This document shows positions 28,246-37,752 of a stretch of 64,000 nucleotides of DNA, in pieces; the first letter of the stretch is position 1; each line of letters starts with the position of its first letter. Source of the stretch: Sulfurimonas aquatica (GTDB lineage: Bacteria > Campylobacterota > Campylobacteria > Campylobacterales > Sulfurimonadaceae); assembly GCF_017357825.1 (NCBI RefSeq), contig NZ_CP046072.1:62001-126000 (forward strand). Reading direction: 5' to 3'. The position numbers were made by a program, and so were the translations under genes. A model generated the notes under the pieces. It saw only the letters and a list, made by a program, of their open reading frames with translations. It made no database searches and had not been told where the DNA came from.

Positions 28246-29868
28246 ATGTTAGATATTACATTGATTCTTGTTGAAGATGATGATGAGTTGCGTAAACTTC
28301 TTGGACGGATGCTTTCTCGAAAAATTACTAAGCTATTTCTATTTTCAAGTCCAGTAGAGGTGCTTGAAAAACTTGATGCTATAAACCCTGACCTTATAAT
28401 AACAGACATCAGAATGCCACAGATGAGTGGGTTAGAGATGATTGAAGAGATTAGAAAAACCAAAAAAAATCTTCCAATTATAATCTCTTCTGCGTTTACT
28501 GATGCCACACACTTCCAAAAAGCGATTAAACTTAAGGTAACAAACTTTCTTGTTAAACCCATAGATGTTGAGGAACTAATATTTGAACTAGATCGAATCG
28601 TAGAGAATATGAGACTTAATGAAAAATTGCATGCACAGGAGAAGTTACTTGCTGAGTACAAAAGAATTGTTGATGTTAGTAGTTTAATTTCAAAAGCAGA
28701 TATTGATGGAAACATTACCTATGTAAATGACAAGTTCTCACAGTTAAGCGGATACACTAAAGAGGAACTTATTGGAAAACCTCACAGTATAGTCCACCAT
28801 CCTGAGATGCCTGGAATTTTTTTTAAAGAGATATGGGAAACTATCTTAAACAAACAGATATGGCAAGGCATAATAAAAAACCGTGCAAAAAATGGCGAAA
28901 GTTATTATGTCGATACGACTATAGCTCCAATCTTAAATACAAAAAATGAGATTACTGAATTTATATCACTGCGTGAAGATGTGACAAAACTCATCAATAC
29001 TATTGAAGAGGCAAAACGGCTTGAAAAAGAGAGAGAAGATTATTTAGCGCTTATCGATGATAACATTATCTGCTCTTCAACAGATGTAAATGGAATCATT
29101 ACCTCCGTTTCTAAGGCTTTTTGCCGCATAAGTCAATATTCAAAAGAGGAGCTTATAGGGCAGGGTTATCAGATGCTAAGGCACCCTGAAGTAGAGAAGG
29201 CTTTTTATGAGTCATTATGGCAAGCAATAAAAAATACTCAAAGATGGGATGGAGAGATTAAAAATTTAGCCAAAGATGGCTCAACATACTGGATAGAGAC
29301 TTCTATAACATCTATAATTGATCCTCATGGAGAAAAAATAGGTTATACGGCTATGGGGCAGGATGTAACTGATAAGAAGTTAGTTGAAAAGCTCTCAATT
29401 ACCGATCATCTAACAGGATTGGTCAATAGATTAAAATTAGATGATATCTTAAAATATGAAATGTCAAAATTTATACGATATGGTTCTAGTTTATCGATAA
29501 TATTAGTAGATATAGATTATTTTAAAAGAGTTAATGATAATTTTGGTCATCTTGTTGGAGACCAGGTACTAAAAGAGGTGAGTGAAATACTTATGCTAAA
29601 TAAACGCGAAACCGATACTGTAGGACGCTGGGGAGGTGAAGAGTTTTTAATCATCCTTACTAAGACCGATATTGAAGGTGCTAGAATAAGAGCTCAAAAG
29701 ATTCGATTAGCCATAGAATCACATACCTTTTCCGTCATTGGAACTAAAACAGTCTCTTTAGGAATCGCTGAATTAAAGCTAGACGATACTGAATCTAGCT
29801 TTGTAGAACGTGCTGATAACGCACTCTACTTGGCAAAAGAGAGAGGTAGAAACAGAGTCGTTGGCTAA
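28246..29868 (+). CDS. REC-PAS-PAS-GGDEF diguanylate cyclase
   Basis: 540 residues. A receiver (Asp in IITDIRMPQMSG), two PAS domains (about 140-255 and 265-385) and an active GGDEF domain with GRWGGEEFLII. RETD five residues upstream of GGEEF is an RxxD inhibitory site, so product feedback is expected. The receiver-PAS front end is clearly paralogous to the EAL protein at 32.0-34.0 kb. GAGG precedes the ATG. It is transcribed divergently from the EAL gene at 25.7-28.0 kb. Confidence 0.92.
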   Translation: MLDITLILVEDDDELRKLLGRMLSRKITKLFLFSSPVEVLEKLDAINPDLIITDIRMPQMSGLEMIEEIRKTKKNLPIIISSAFTDATHFQKAIKLKVTNFLVKPIDVEELIFELDRIVENMRLNEKLHAQEKLLAEYKRIVDVSSLISKADIDGNITYVNDKFSQLSGYTKEELIGKPHSIVHHPEMPGIFFKEIWETILNKQIWQGIIKNRAKNGESYYVDTTIAPILNTKNEITEFISLREDVTKLINTIEEAKRLEKEREDYLALIDDNIICSSTDVNGIITSVSKAFCRISQYSKEELIGQGYQMLRHPEVEKAFYESLWQAIKNTQRWDGEIKNLAKDGSTYWIETSITSIIDPHGEKIGYTAMGQDVTDKKLVEKLSITDHLTGLVNRLKLDDILKYEMSKFIRYGSSLSIILVDIDYFKRVNDNFGHLVGDQVLKEVSEILMLNKRETDTVGRWGGEEFLIILTKTDIEGARIRAQKIRLAIESHTFSVIGTKTVSLGIAELKLDDTESSFVERADNALYLAKERGRNRVVG

Positions 29869-29886
29869 AAAGCTAAGCTCTGTTTT
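29850..29886. terminator. Imperfect hairpin at convergent gene ends
   Basis: AAACAGAG (29850-29857) pairs with CTCTGTTT (29878-29885), with an inner GCT-AAAA-AGC and a T-rich exit. It overlaps the stop codons of two convergent genes, a typical place for a shared terminator. Confidence 0.45.
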
Positions 29887-32017
29887 CTAAAACTAGTTTT
29901 GGAATTTCTAATCTAAATTTACTTCCTTTATATGACTCCTGAATATTATCGCGATACTCTAACGTGCCTTTAAAAAACTGTTCTGTAATTGTTTTTGCTA
30001 TATGAAGACCAAGTCCCGTTCCCATCTCTTTAGTTGTAAAGTAAGGCTCAAAAAGACGCGTGAGCGTCACTTCATCTATCCCTCCTGCAAGGTCGCGAAG
30101 CTCAAAAACTATAGTCTCATCTTCAAGTATAATAGCGATGATAATTTGATGCTGTTCTTTGCTGGGTTGCTCTAAGTTTAGGATAGCATCTTTAGCATTT
30201 GAGAGGAGGTTAAGAAGCACGTGCTGTAGTTCACTAGGGTAGCCTGTTATCTCATAGTGTGGATAATCTTGGTGGCTTGGGTATGGACAACTCTCATTTT
30301 CGGCTTGAGGACAGAGTATACCTATCTCAAGAGAGTTTGCTTTGAGTTGAGGCGCATAGAGACGCTCTAACTCTCTAACAAGCTCTATGGCGTTAAAAGT
30401 ATTTAACTCTTTTTCTTTTGAGAAAAAATGTCTGAAATCATCTATAGTCTGCGACATATACTTAAGTTGTGTCATGATATCTTCTCTACTCTTTTTCATA
30501 GTTTCAAGATCAAGGTCACCATCTTCGTGGATATAGTACAACTCTTGAGCAATGAGTCCTATGGAGTTAAGAGGTTGTCTCCACTGGTGAGAGATGGCAC
30601 TAATCATCTCACCCATGGATGCTAGCTTAGCCTGGTGCATCATATTTTCTTGTTCTTTATGCTGCGCCTTAAGCTCGACAATCTGAGAAAGATCCCTAAT
30701 AGTCCCAATAAAGAAAAGCTCATTATTTATTTTAATAGGCATGACAGCGAGAGTTATTGGGACTAAGTTTCCGTTTTTATCAACTGCTTCAAGCTTTCTC
30801 TCTACCCCGATAACCTTACTTTCTTGGTTGTGATAGTTACGTACGTGCTCATCATGTAGGTCATGCTCAGGTTGAGGGATTAAGAGCTTGATATTCTTAC
30901 CTATTAGCTCTTTATCTTTATATGAAAAAAGGATATTTGCAGCTTTGTTGACTCTTTTGATGATGGCTTTTCCATCAGTTATAATGAGCGCATCAAAGGA
31001 GTTTTCAAGCACACTATCCAGAAAAGTGTTTTTTTCATTTAATTTGATTTGTTCTACCTTAAGCTTTGCAATCATCCTTTTTATGATTAAAATAGCGGGA
31101 ATTAGAATCATTAAGAGTGCGAGAAGTTGTGCTAGAGAGAACTCAAGTGCTTTGTATATAAAATCCTCAGTTGGAGAGGTTTTTGGCGAAAAAACAGCTA
31201 ACATTTTCTCTTGATTAAAAAGAGTGATAGGGTAAGCGTTGCTATTGTCTAGATAAAATGGAGCAGGAGTCTCTTGAGCTTTTAACAGCTGGTAAAATTT
31301 ACCATCTTTAAAAGGTGGATTACGGTAACGCGACCAGTTTTTTTGTGAATCTGGGTGAAGAATATAGTAACCCTGAGAGTCTATAAGTGTGAGCTGTGTT
31401 TCTACAAGGTTTGCTGCATCCTTTAGAAATGCACTCATGGAAAAGTTTATGATTACTATTCCAATTTTTTTTGCATCTTCAAACACTGGCATACCTATGC
31501 GAAGTGTAGGTTTCCATGGCAACTCTACTTTTCCATGTTCAACATTTAAATCAAGTTCAGAGTAGCCTATTTGATTCTCAGATAGAGAGTTAAAGTGGAT
31601 AAAATAGTCTCTTTTTGATTTGTTTTGAAGTTTTTTTCCTTGGATTTGATGCAGAGTATTATCTGAAGTTCTATCGACTCTTATAAGTTCCATTCCATCA
31701 AGAGAGAGAAGTCTTAGCTGCATGATGTTTTGGTTAGTTTTTGCAGTGTGAAAGAGAAGACTTTGAACAGGTGCTCGAGACTCTGCGGATGTGTGGCTCA
31801 AAAACTCTGTAACATCAGGATGCTCTGCTAGCATCTTTATAAAGAGTTCTCGATTATTTTGAAAACTTTTAAACTTATCTGCAGTCAATTTGTATTTACT
31901 ATGCATCTTGTCATGATTTTGTTCACTCAGGTCGCTGTTGATAAGCCAAATTACACCAACCATGATGATAATCGAACCTATAATTCCAAAAATAAGTAAT
32001 TTAAAATTCTTATACAT
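29873..32017 (-). CDS. Membrane sensor histidine kinase (Cache-PAS-HisKA-HATPase)
   Basis: 714 residues. A membrane helix at 8-28, a Cache-like periplasmic domain (about 35-280; MQLRLLSLDGMELIRVDR), a second helix near 290-310, PAS (about 325-450; ALIITDGKAIIKRVNKAAN), HisKA with His477 in AISHQWRQPLNS and HATPase_c (DLAGGIDEVTL, GTGLGLHIAK). It begins eight bases after the stop of the upstream REC-PAS-EAL gene, so this kinase may phosphorylate that regulator directly. AAGGA precedes the ATG. The Cache ligand is unknown. Confidence 0.88.
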   Translation of the reverse strand: MYKNFKLLIFGIIGSIIIMVGVIWLINSDLSEQNHDKMHSKYKLTADKFKSFQNNRELFIKMLAEHPDVTEFLSHTSAESRAPVQSLLFHTAKTNQNIMQLRLLSLDGMELIRVDRTSDNTLHQIQGKKLQNKSKRDYFIHFNSLSENQIGYSELDLNVEHGKVELPWKPTLRIGMPVFEDAKKIGIVIINFSMSAFLKDAANLVETQLTLIDSQGYYILHPDSQKNWSRYRNPPFKDGKFYQLLKAQETPAPFYLDNSNAYPITLFNQEKMLAVFSPKTSPTEDFIYKALEFSLAQLLALLMILIPAILIIKRMIAKLKVEQIKLNEKNTFLDSVLENSFDALIITDGKAIIKRVNKAANILFSYKDKELIGKNIKLLIPQPEHDLHDEHVRNYHNQESKVIGVERKLEAVDKNGNLVPITLAVMPIKINNELFFIGTIRDLSQIVELKAQHKEQENMMHQAKLASMGEMISAISHQWRQPLNSIGLIAQELYYIHEDGDLDLETMKKSREDIMTQLKYMSQTIDDFRHFFSKEKELNTFNAIELVRELERLYAPQLKANSLEIGILCPQAENESCPYPSHQDYPHYEITGYPSELQHVLLNLLSNAKDAILNLEQPSKEQHQIIIAIILEDETIVFELRDLAGGIDEVTLTRLFEPYFTTKEMGTGLGLHIAKTITEQFFKGTLEYRDNIQESYKGSKFRLEIPKLVLENRA

Positions 32018-32025
32018 AAGTATCC

Positions 32026-34035
32026 TTATAAATCGAGCAGTGTACCTGTAGGCATTGGCTTCTCTAGTGGCTCACTTAGATAATAGCCTTGTAGAAAATC
32101 TACTCCTAAGGCTAGAGCAGCATCGTAGATGGATTTGTCTGAGACAAATTCTCCCACACACTTTATCCCAAGTTCATGAGCAAAGAGGAGTATTGAGTGG
32201 ACTAAAACGCGAGAGCTATTGTCTTTAGCTATCTCTTTTATTAAAGAGCCATCGATTTTGAGTTGATCCATATCGAGGTTGATGAGATAAGAAAAGTTTG
32301 AATATCCACTACCAAAATCATCAATAGAGATTTTGATTCCATGCTTTTTGAGATACCTAAAAACATCTCGTATTAAGTTGAAGTTATCTATTCCTTCTGA
32401 TTCTAAAACCTCGACGATGATACGATCTTGAAGATTATATTTATTTACCTTTTCTATTAAAAACTCTAAAGTCTCTTCATCCATTAAATCTTCGATAGAG
32501 AGGTTTATGGAGAAGGTCTCGCTGCGAGCACAAAAGGTTTCACATGCAAGAGTGATGACGGTACGGGTAATCTCTCGGTAGAGACTTGAGCGTTTAGCGA
32601 CATGAAGAAAGTAAAAAGGTGAGACTACTGTACCATCTGGCTCAATGAGACGGACTAAACACTCATATTTTTTTATGCTTTTCTCTTTGGCGTTTATGAT
32701 GGGCTGATAGTAGATAGTGATACGCTTTTGTGCAAGTGCCTCTTTAATCTTACTCGTCCATTTAAAATTCTCTTCATACTCTTTTTGTTTTTCGATTTGA
32801 AAATCATAAACTTCAAAGAGTTGATGGTGCTCACGTGCAGCTCTCATGGCTGTATCGGCACACTCGACATAATTGGTCATACCTGGCATAGAGAGAACAA
32901 TCCCACAACTAAAATCAATCTCAAAGTTTATACCCTCATACTCAAAAGGATTCTTCTTTATATGTTTTTTAAGAGCATAAGCAAAGCTTTTGAGTTGCTC
33001 AAGACTGTTTTTTGGTTTACAAATTACATATTCATCTGATCCTATACGATAGACTTTTCCATAACTATCATCTGTAAGTTCTTTGAGCATATTTGCCATG
33101 TAGATGAGTGCTGCATCACCAAAATGAAGACCAAATAAAAAGTTGATCTCTTTAAAACGGTCAATATTTACGAGCATAAGTGTGAACTCTTCTTTATTCG
33201 CAAGAGACTGATGCAAACTGATACGGTTAGGTAGGCCTGTGAGACGGTCAGTTATGAGCTGCTCTTTAAGTTGTTCACGCTGCATTATAATGTCTGAAAT
33301 ATCCACTTTTATAGAAATATATTCGAGAATCTCTCCATCTGTGTTTAGCACCGGTGCTATGGTCGTCTCTACATAAAAAACAGTTCCATCTTTTTTACGG
33401 TTTTTCATTATTCCTTGCCACACCTGTTTGGACTCTATTTTTGTCCATAGTGCTTTAAAGAACTCCTTGGGAATATTTGGATGACGAACAATGTTATGTG
33501 AACTTCCAATCAACTCCTCTTGGGAGTAACCGCTGAGTTGAATGAACTTTTCGTTAGCATATTTAATAATACCACGTGGATCAGTTATGGTAATGTTGTT
33601 ACTTAAGTCAACAATATGTTTGTACTGCTTGAGCAGAGTCTCTTTCTCTTTTAAAAGTTGTTCTACTTTGATGTGAGAAGCTATATCCTTAATCATCTCA
33701 AGTAGTTTATCAACATCAATGGGTTTGATAAGAAAGTGTTCTATTTTGAGGTTGATTGCTTTGAGAAAGTAGTCAGTTTCACTAAATGCTGAGGTGATTA
33801 TGACAGGTATCTTTGGATAAATTTTTCGGACGATATTTATCATCTCTAGGCCATTCATCTCAGGCATCTTGATATCGGAGATGATAATGTCAGGATTAAT
33901 CTTTGTAAGCTCTTCGAGAGCGTTTGATGCATTTTCAAAGGAGTTTACAACACTGATTTTTCTTGAGAGTATACGGGAGAGTCGTTCGCGTAACTCTGGA
34001 TCATCTTCAACAAGTACTAAGCTTATATCTATCAT
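32026..34035 (-). CDS. REC-PAS-GGDEF*-EAL response regulator, c-di-GMP phosphodiesterase type
   Basis: 669 residues. A receiver (Asp in IISDIKMPEMNG), PAS (SGYSQEELIGSSHNIVRHP), a degenerate GGDEF (GSDEYVI) and an EAL domain in which the signature reads ECL (KYECLVRLI). Other catalytic residues are kept: SINLS, EVLESEG, SIDDFGSGYSNF, LKIDGS, CVGEFV and LQGYYLSEP. Activity is probable because the metal-binding Glu is preserved. The receiver-PAS half is paralogous to the cyclase at 28.2 kb. A sensor kinase follows eight bases downstream, giving a likely cognate pair. Confidence 0.9.
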   Translation of the reverse strand: MIDISLVLVEDDPELRERLSRILSRKISVVNSFENASNALEELTKINPDIIISDIKMPEMNGLEMINIVRKIYPKIPVIITSAFSETDYFLKAINLKIEHFLIKPIDVDKLLEMIKDIASHIKVEQLLKEKETLLKQYKHIVDLSNNITITDPRGIIKYANEKFIQLSGYSQEELIGSSHNIVRHPNIPKEFFKALWTKIESKQVWQGIMKNRKKDGTVFYVETTIAPVLNTDGEILEYISIKVDISDIIMQREQLKEQLITDRLTGLPNRISLHQSLANKEEFTLMLVNIDRFKEINFLFGLHFGDAALIYMANMLKELTDDSYGKVYRIGSDEYVICKPKNSLEQLKSFAYALKKHIKKNPFEYEGINFEIDFSCGIVLSMPGMTNYVECADTAMRAAREHHQLFEVYDFQIEKQKEYEENFKWTSKIKEALAQKRITIYYQPIINAKEKSIKKYECLVRLIEPDGTVVSPFYFLHVAKRSSLYREITRTVITLACETFCARSETFSINLSIEDLMDEETLEFLIEKVNKYNLQDRIIVEVLESEGIDNFNLIRDVFRYLKKHGIKISIDDFGSGYSNFSYLINLDMDQLKIDGSLIKEIAKDNSSRVLVHSILLFAHELGIKCVGEFVSDKSIYDAALALGVDFLQGYYLSEPLEKPMPTGTLLDL

Positions 34036-34137
34036 TTTATCTTCTCTTTATATATAATATTAAGATCTCAAATTTATTAATACATGTTAGTATAAAACTC
34101 CTGAGGTATAACTTTATTTTATAATATGAAAGAGATT

Positions 34138-35499
34138 CTAATCATTTTCTGATGAGATTACGCAGTTTCTTCCTCTTTCTTTGGCTATGTAAAGATAGCT
34201 ATCAGCAGTTTTTATAAGATCTTCAGCTGAAGTCTCTATGCCTGAGGATACACCTATTGAAGTCGTGATTTTTATGGACGTAGTTTCGTTTAGTTTTATG
34301 GAGAGAGATTCTATGTTTTTTCGGATATTTTCAGCCTTTATAACAGCATCGGCTAAAGAGCAGTGTGGGGCTAAGATTAAGAACTCTTCTCCTCCCCATC
34401 TACAAGCGATATCGGCTTCTCTTGAGTTGGAGAGAATCTCTTGGGCTATTATCTGCAAGACAGTATCACCTGCATCATGACCATAGGTATCATTTACTTT
34501 TTTAAAGTAGTCAATGTCAAAAAGTAAGATAGAGTAGGGTTGGTTCTCGCGTTTAGCACTTGCAACTACATGTGTTACGTTTGCATGAAAATAGTTTCTA
34601 TTATACATAGTTGTTAAGCAGTCTGTCATAGCAGCTGATTCAAGCTTTTGTAATAAGAGAGTATTCTCTTTAAAAAGTCTTGAGTGATCAAGCAGAGTAT
34701 TCATCCGTGTTAGAAGCTCTTCCATTGAAAACTCTTTAAAAATGTAATCATTTGCTCCAAATTTCAGGATATTTGCTATAAGGGCAGGATTTGAAGACCC
34801 TGAGAGTATCAAGATAGGTAGTTCAAACTTATCATATTTTAAACGCAGAAGACGAGTAAGGTCAAGACCGTTCATCAGGGGCATCTCAAAATCACTTATT
34901 AAGATATCTGCATTTATGTTGTGCTCGACAATAGACTCATGTGCCTCTTTGCCATTTGCAAACTGAGCATAGGGGATGTTTTGAGTTTTTAGCATATCTG
35001 AGAGTACTCTTCTTGAGATAGAGGAGTCATCGCAAATAAGAGCAAGGGATGTTCTGTTTGCCATTAAACGCGAAAGTGTATTGTTGATATATTTTATTAC
35101 AGTATCTTTATCACTTTTATACATATAGTCAACGATAGGGAGTTTGATAAGTTTTTCACGCTCTTTATCATTCTCTGAAGAGGTAATGATGAAGAGCCTC
35201 TCTTTTCTACGAATAAGCCATCCTATAAAGTTTCCACTACTATCTGGCAGGTATATATCGACAAATAGTAAATCATACTTTTTACTTTGAATGAGTTCTC
35301 TCGCCTCTTGTTCTGTTGCTGCTACATCACAAATGATTGAAAATTTTTCTTGAATACTTTTTTGCATAAATTGAGATAGGGTTGATGAGTCTTCTATAAC
35401 TAAGACATGTTTTACCTCATAGCAGTGATCGGAGAATATTTTAACTTGCTCATCATGATTGGGCTGAGTTGACTGGCTCTTGGAAAGTTCTTTAGGCAT
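34138..35499 (-). CDS. REC-REC-GGDEF diguanylate cyclase
   Basis: 453 residues. Two receivers (Asp in LLFVDIYLPDSSG and ILISDFEMPLMNG) are followed by a GGDEF domain with CRWGGEEFLIL and an RxxD inhibitory site (READ) five residues before it. The two-receiver layout resembles PleD-type cyclases and matches the tandem receivers of the EAL protein at 25.7 kb. It is the last gene of a leftward run that includes a small acidic protein and an antiporter. The product is cytoplasmic. Confidence 0.92.
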   Translation of the reverse strand: MPKELSKSQSTQPNHDEQVKIFSDHCYEVKHVLVIEDSSTLSQFMQKSIQEKFSIICDVAATEQEARELIQSKKYDLLFVDIYLPDSSGNFIGWLIRRKERLFIITSSENDKEREKLIKLPIVDYMYKSDKDTVIKYINNTLSRLMANRTSLALICDDSSISRRVLSDMLKTQNIPYAQFANGKEAHESIVEHNINADILISDFEMPLMNGLDLTRLLRLKYDKFELPILILSGSSNPALIANILKFGANDYIFKEFSMEELLTRMNTLLDHSRLFKENTLLLQKLESAAMTDCLTTMYNRNYFHANVTHVVASAKRENQPYSILLFDIDYFKKVNDTYGHDAGDTVLQIIAQEILSNSREADIACRWGGEEFLILAPHCSLADAVIKAENIRKNIESLSIKLNETTSIKITTSIGVSSGIETSAEDLIKTADSYLYIAKERGRNCVISSEND

Positions 35500-35528
35500 G
35501 GTTGCTCTTTATATATTTATAATAATTT

Positions 35529-35666
35529 TTAATCACAATAAGTATCTTCTTCCTCTTCATACTCAAACTCTTGCTCTTCTTCTAGGGGTTCTTCATTTAA
35601 GTAGTCATAAGGTTTGTCATCTATCTCTTCTTCTATGGGTGTGTTATCAAAATGGTAATAATTCAT
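35529..35666 (-). CDS. Small acidic protein (45 aa)
   Basis: A short frame between the antiporter and the diguanylate cyclase, in the same orientation. It begins MNYYHFDNTPIEEE and ends EEEEDTYCD, with about 20 Asp/Glu among 45 residues. AAAAGG lies about eight bases before the ATG. The gene fits snugly, starting 32 bases after one stop and ending 29 bases before the next start. No family is recognised. Strongly biased composition and a good ribosome site support a real gene, but conservation cannot be tested here. Confidence 0.6.
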   Translation of the reverse strand: MNYYHFDNTPIEEEIDDKPYDYLNEEPLEEEQEFEYEEEEDTYCD

Positions 35667-35698
35667 CTGTAGACCTTTTAAATTTTCTTTTTATTATT

Positions 35699-37735
35699 TT
35701 AGCTGTTTTTTCTCATATTGAGTAGTTCTTCATCAACATTTTCAATAAGATGTTGCGCTTCGGCTATCTCTAAAACACCATCATGCTCCATCTCCCAAAC
35801 TAGAGAACGCTCATGGTTTATAAGCAGACGCTGTGCTGAGTTTTTTTGTAAAATAGTAATGAGTTCAGGATGCTCTTTACAGACAACTCTTGTAAATGCC
35901 AAGGCTTTTGAACGGTTTTGCTCTATAAGTTCTCTCGCATGTTTGGCACTTTTCTCATTTGGCTTAAGTGTGTCAATATGTTTGAGCATCTCATCTTGTG
36001 CCTCAACAAAACCTCTAGCAATGTCATAGTTTAAAGAGAGCCTCGATATGAGCCACTCTTTCATGGAGCTACCCATAAGAGGTAGAGAGTGTATCCATTT
36101 TGGAGGAGTGGGAACACTAAGGCTTGCGTTTAAGTAAACTCTTGGTGCTATGAGTGGGTCATTGTCTAGTGCTGATTCAACAGACCTAGAGAGAGTAGCT
36201 GCAGCTTGGCGACCGATGTAGCCCTCTTCATACTGTCTCCAGTAGTCACTTCTTTCTATCTCCAAAAGTCGACGCATAAACGCTACCTCTTGCTCTTTGT
36301 TGGTTAGTTTTTCACTGAACTCTTTTTCAAAACTCTCCTCTTCAACTCTATTTACGAGTGTAGTGAGTTGGACTTTATCAAAAAAAGGATTATGGATGAG
36401 TGTTCTTAAATACTCCCTCATTCTCTTGTCTATCTCACTCTGTGCTTTTAAGACGGAAGCCTCCTTTGCCGAGGGGAGACGGTCTAGTTTTAGTAGATGA
36501 AGTAACCACTCCATAGTCGAGCCATTTATAAGCATAGTCAAAAAAACTATGCCAGCAGTTAAAAATAGAATCTGCTCTCTAAGCTCCGCTTGGATATTTA
36601 CGTCTTGAGCGATAGATAGAGCAAGTGAGAGTGAGACAGCACCACGAAGTCCTCCCCAAACAACAACAGAAGCCTTGCTCTTTGTTATGCCTGTGCCAAT
36701 GCGAGAGAGTATAGGCATCAAAGAAAAAACTGAAATAGCCCGTATGAGGGTAAGCAATATATAAAGCAGAGCAAGTGTAATCCAAAGCTCTAAAGAGTCA
36801 AAGGTTGCATAGCTGATGATGATAATTCCAACTATCAAGAAGATAAGCGTGTTTGCAATATAGGTCATCATCTCCCAAAACTGATGTAAGAAGTGAGAGT
36901 TTTCAGGAGATATTCGCGTTTTTCCAATGGTAGAGAACATCAATGCCAGTGAGACAAGGGCTACAACTCCTGAGACATGTAAAGATTCGGCAATGAAGTA
37001 GGAGACATAAGCCGCTACGATTGAGAGCGTTATCTCTATGAGAGGTTGATTGAGTATTTTTCCCATTATCCAAAGAGTTATCCATCCTATGCCTAAGCCG
37101 GTAAGAAGTCCAGCGCAGACGACCCAGATAAACTCTACAACAAGACTAAAGGCACTGACCTCGGTTGTTTGACCAAGGGCAAATCCATAAAAAAGAGAGA
37201 AAAAGACTATGGCGGTTCCATCATTAAGTAGAGATTCCCCCTCTATGAGAGTCTCGAGGCGTTTACGAGAACTCTTCTCTTTTAGAAGTGCTACAACTGC
37301 AACAGGGTCAGTTGCGCTTATAAGTGCTCCAAAGAGTAGCGAAACACCAAGACCCCAGGAGAGTAGATAGTGAATGCTCAGTGCAGATAAAAGCATAGAT
37401 ATGATGAGCCCCACTATGGCTAAAAGGGCGATTTGAGGAAGAGTCCTAAAAAATAGATGCGACTCCATGGTATAGGCGGATTCAAATATAAGTGTAGGTA
37501 AAAAAAGAAAAAGAATTAGATGGGGCTCAATGTGAGAAATTTCATAAAACATAGTGCCAATATTAGAGTATTCATTCAATAGACCAGCTTCATTCGCTCC
37601 ACCTAAGGCTATACCAACAAGCAGAAGCATAATAGTGTAAGGAATGGGACTCCGCTTCATAATGATTTTTATGAGCGAGCCTATCAGAAGCGAGATGACG
37701 ACAAAGAGTAGTATGATGAGACCGTTACTGTGCAT
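35699..37735 (-). CDS. Na+/H+ antiporter, CPA1 (NhaP-like) family
   Basis: 678 residues. About 12 membrane helices occupy residues 1-420, with the CPA1 ion-site motifs SATDPVAVVALL and GESLLNDGTAIVFF and the family segment VVWGGLRGAVSLSLAL. A cytosolic domain of about 250 residues follows, rich in charged helices. It exchanges Na+ (or K+) for H+ at the inner membrane for pH and ion homeostasis. It lies 17 bases after a zinc-type exporter gene, so the two form a cation-homeostasis operon. AAAGGGAA precedes the ATG. Confidence 0.92.
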   Translation of the reverse strand: MHSNGLIILLFVVISLLIGSLIKIIMKRSPIPYTIMLLLVGIALGGANEAGLLNEYSNIGTMFYEISHIEPHLILFLFLPTLIFESAYTMESHLFFRTLPQIALLAIVGLIISMLLSALSIHYLLSWGLGVSLLFGALISATDPVAVVALLKEKSSRKRLETLIEGESLLNDGTAIVFFSLFYGFALGQTTEVSAFSLVVEFIWVVCAGLLTGLGIGWITLWIMGKILNQPLIEITLSIVAAYVSYFIAESLHVSGVVALVSLALMFSTIGKTRISPENSHFLHQFWEMMTYIANTLIFLIVGIIIISYATFDSLELWITLALLYILLTLIRAISVFSLMPILSRIGTGITKSKASVVVWGGLRGAVSLSLALSIAQDVNIQAELREQILFLTAGIVFLTMLINGSTMEWLLHLLKLDRLPSAKEASVLKAQSEIDKRMREYLRTLIHNPFFDKVQLTTLVNRVEEESFEKEFSEKLTNKEQEVAFMRRLLEIERSDYWRQYEEGYIGRQAAATLSRSVESALDNDPLIAPRVYLNASLSVPTPPKWIHSLPLMGSSMKEWLISRLSLNYDIARGFVEAQDEMLKHIDTLKPNEKSAKHARELIEQNRSKALAFTRVVCKEHPELITILQKNSAQRLLINHERSLVWEMEHDGVLEIAEAQHLIENVDEELLNMRKNS

Positions 37736-37752
37736 AGAATTGTTCCCTTTAA

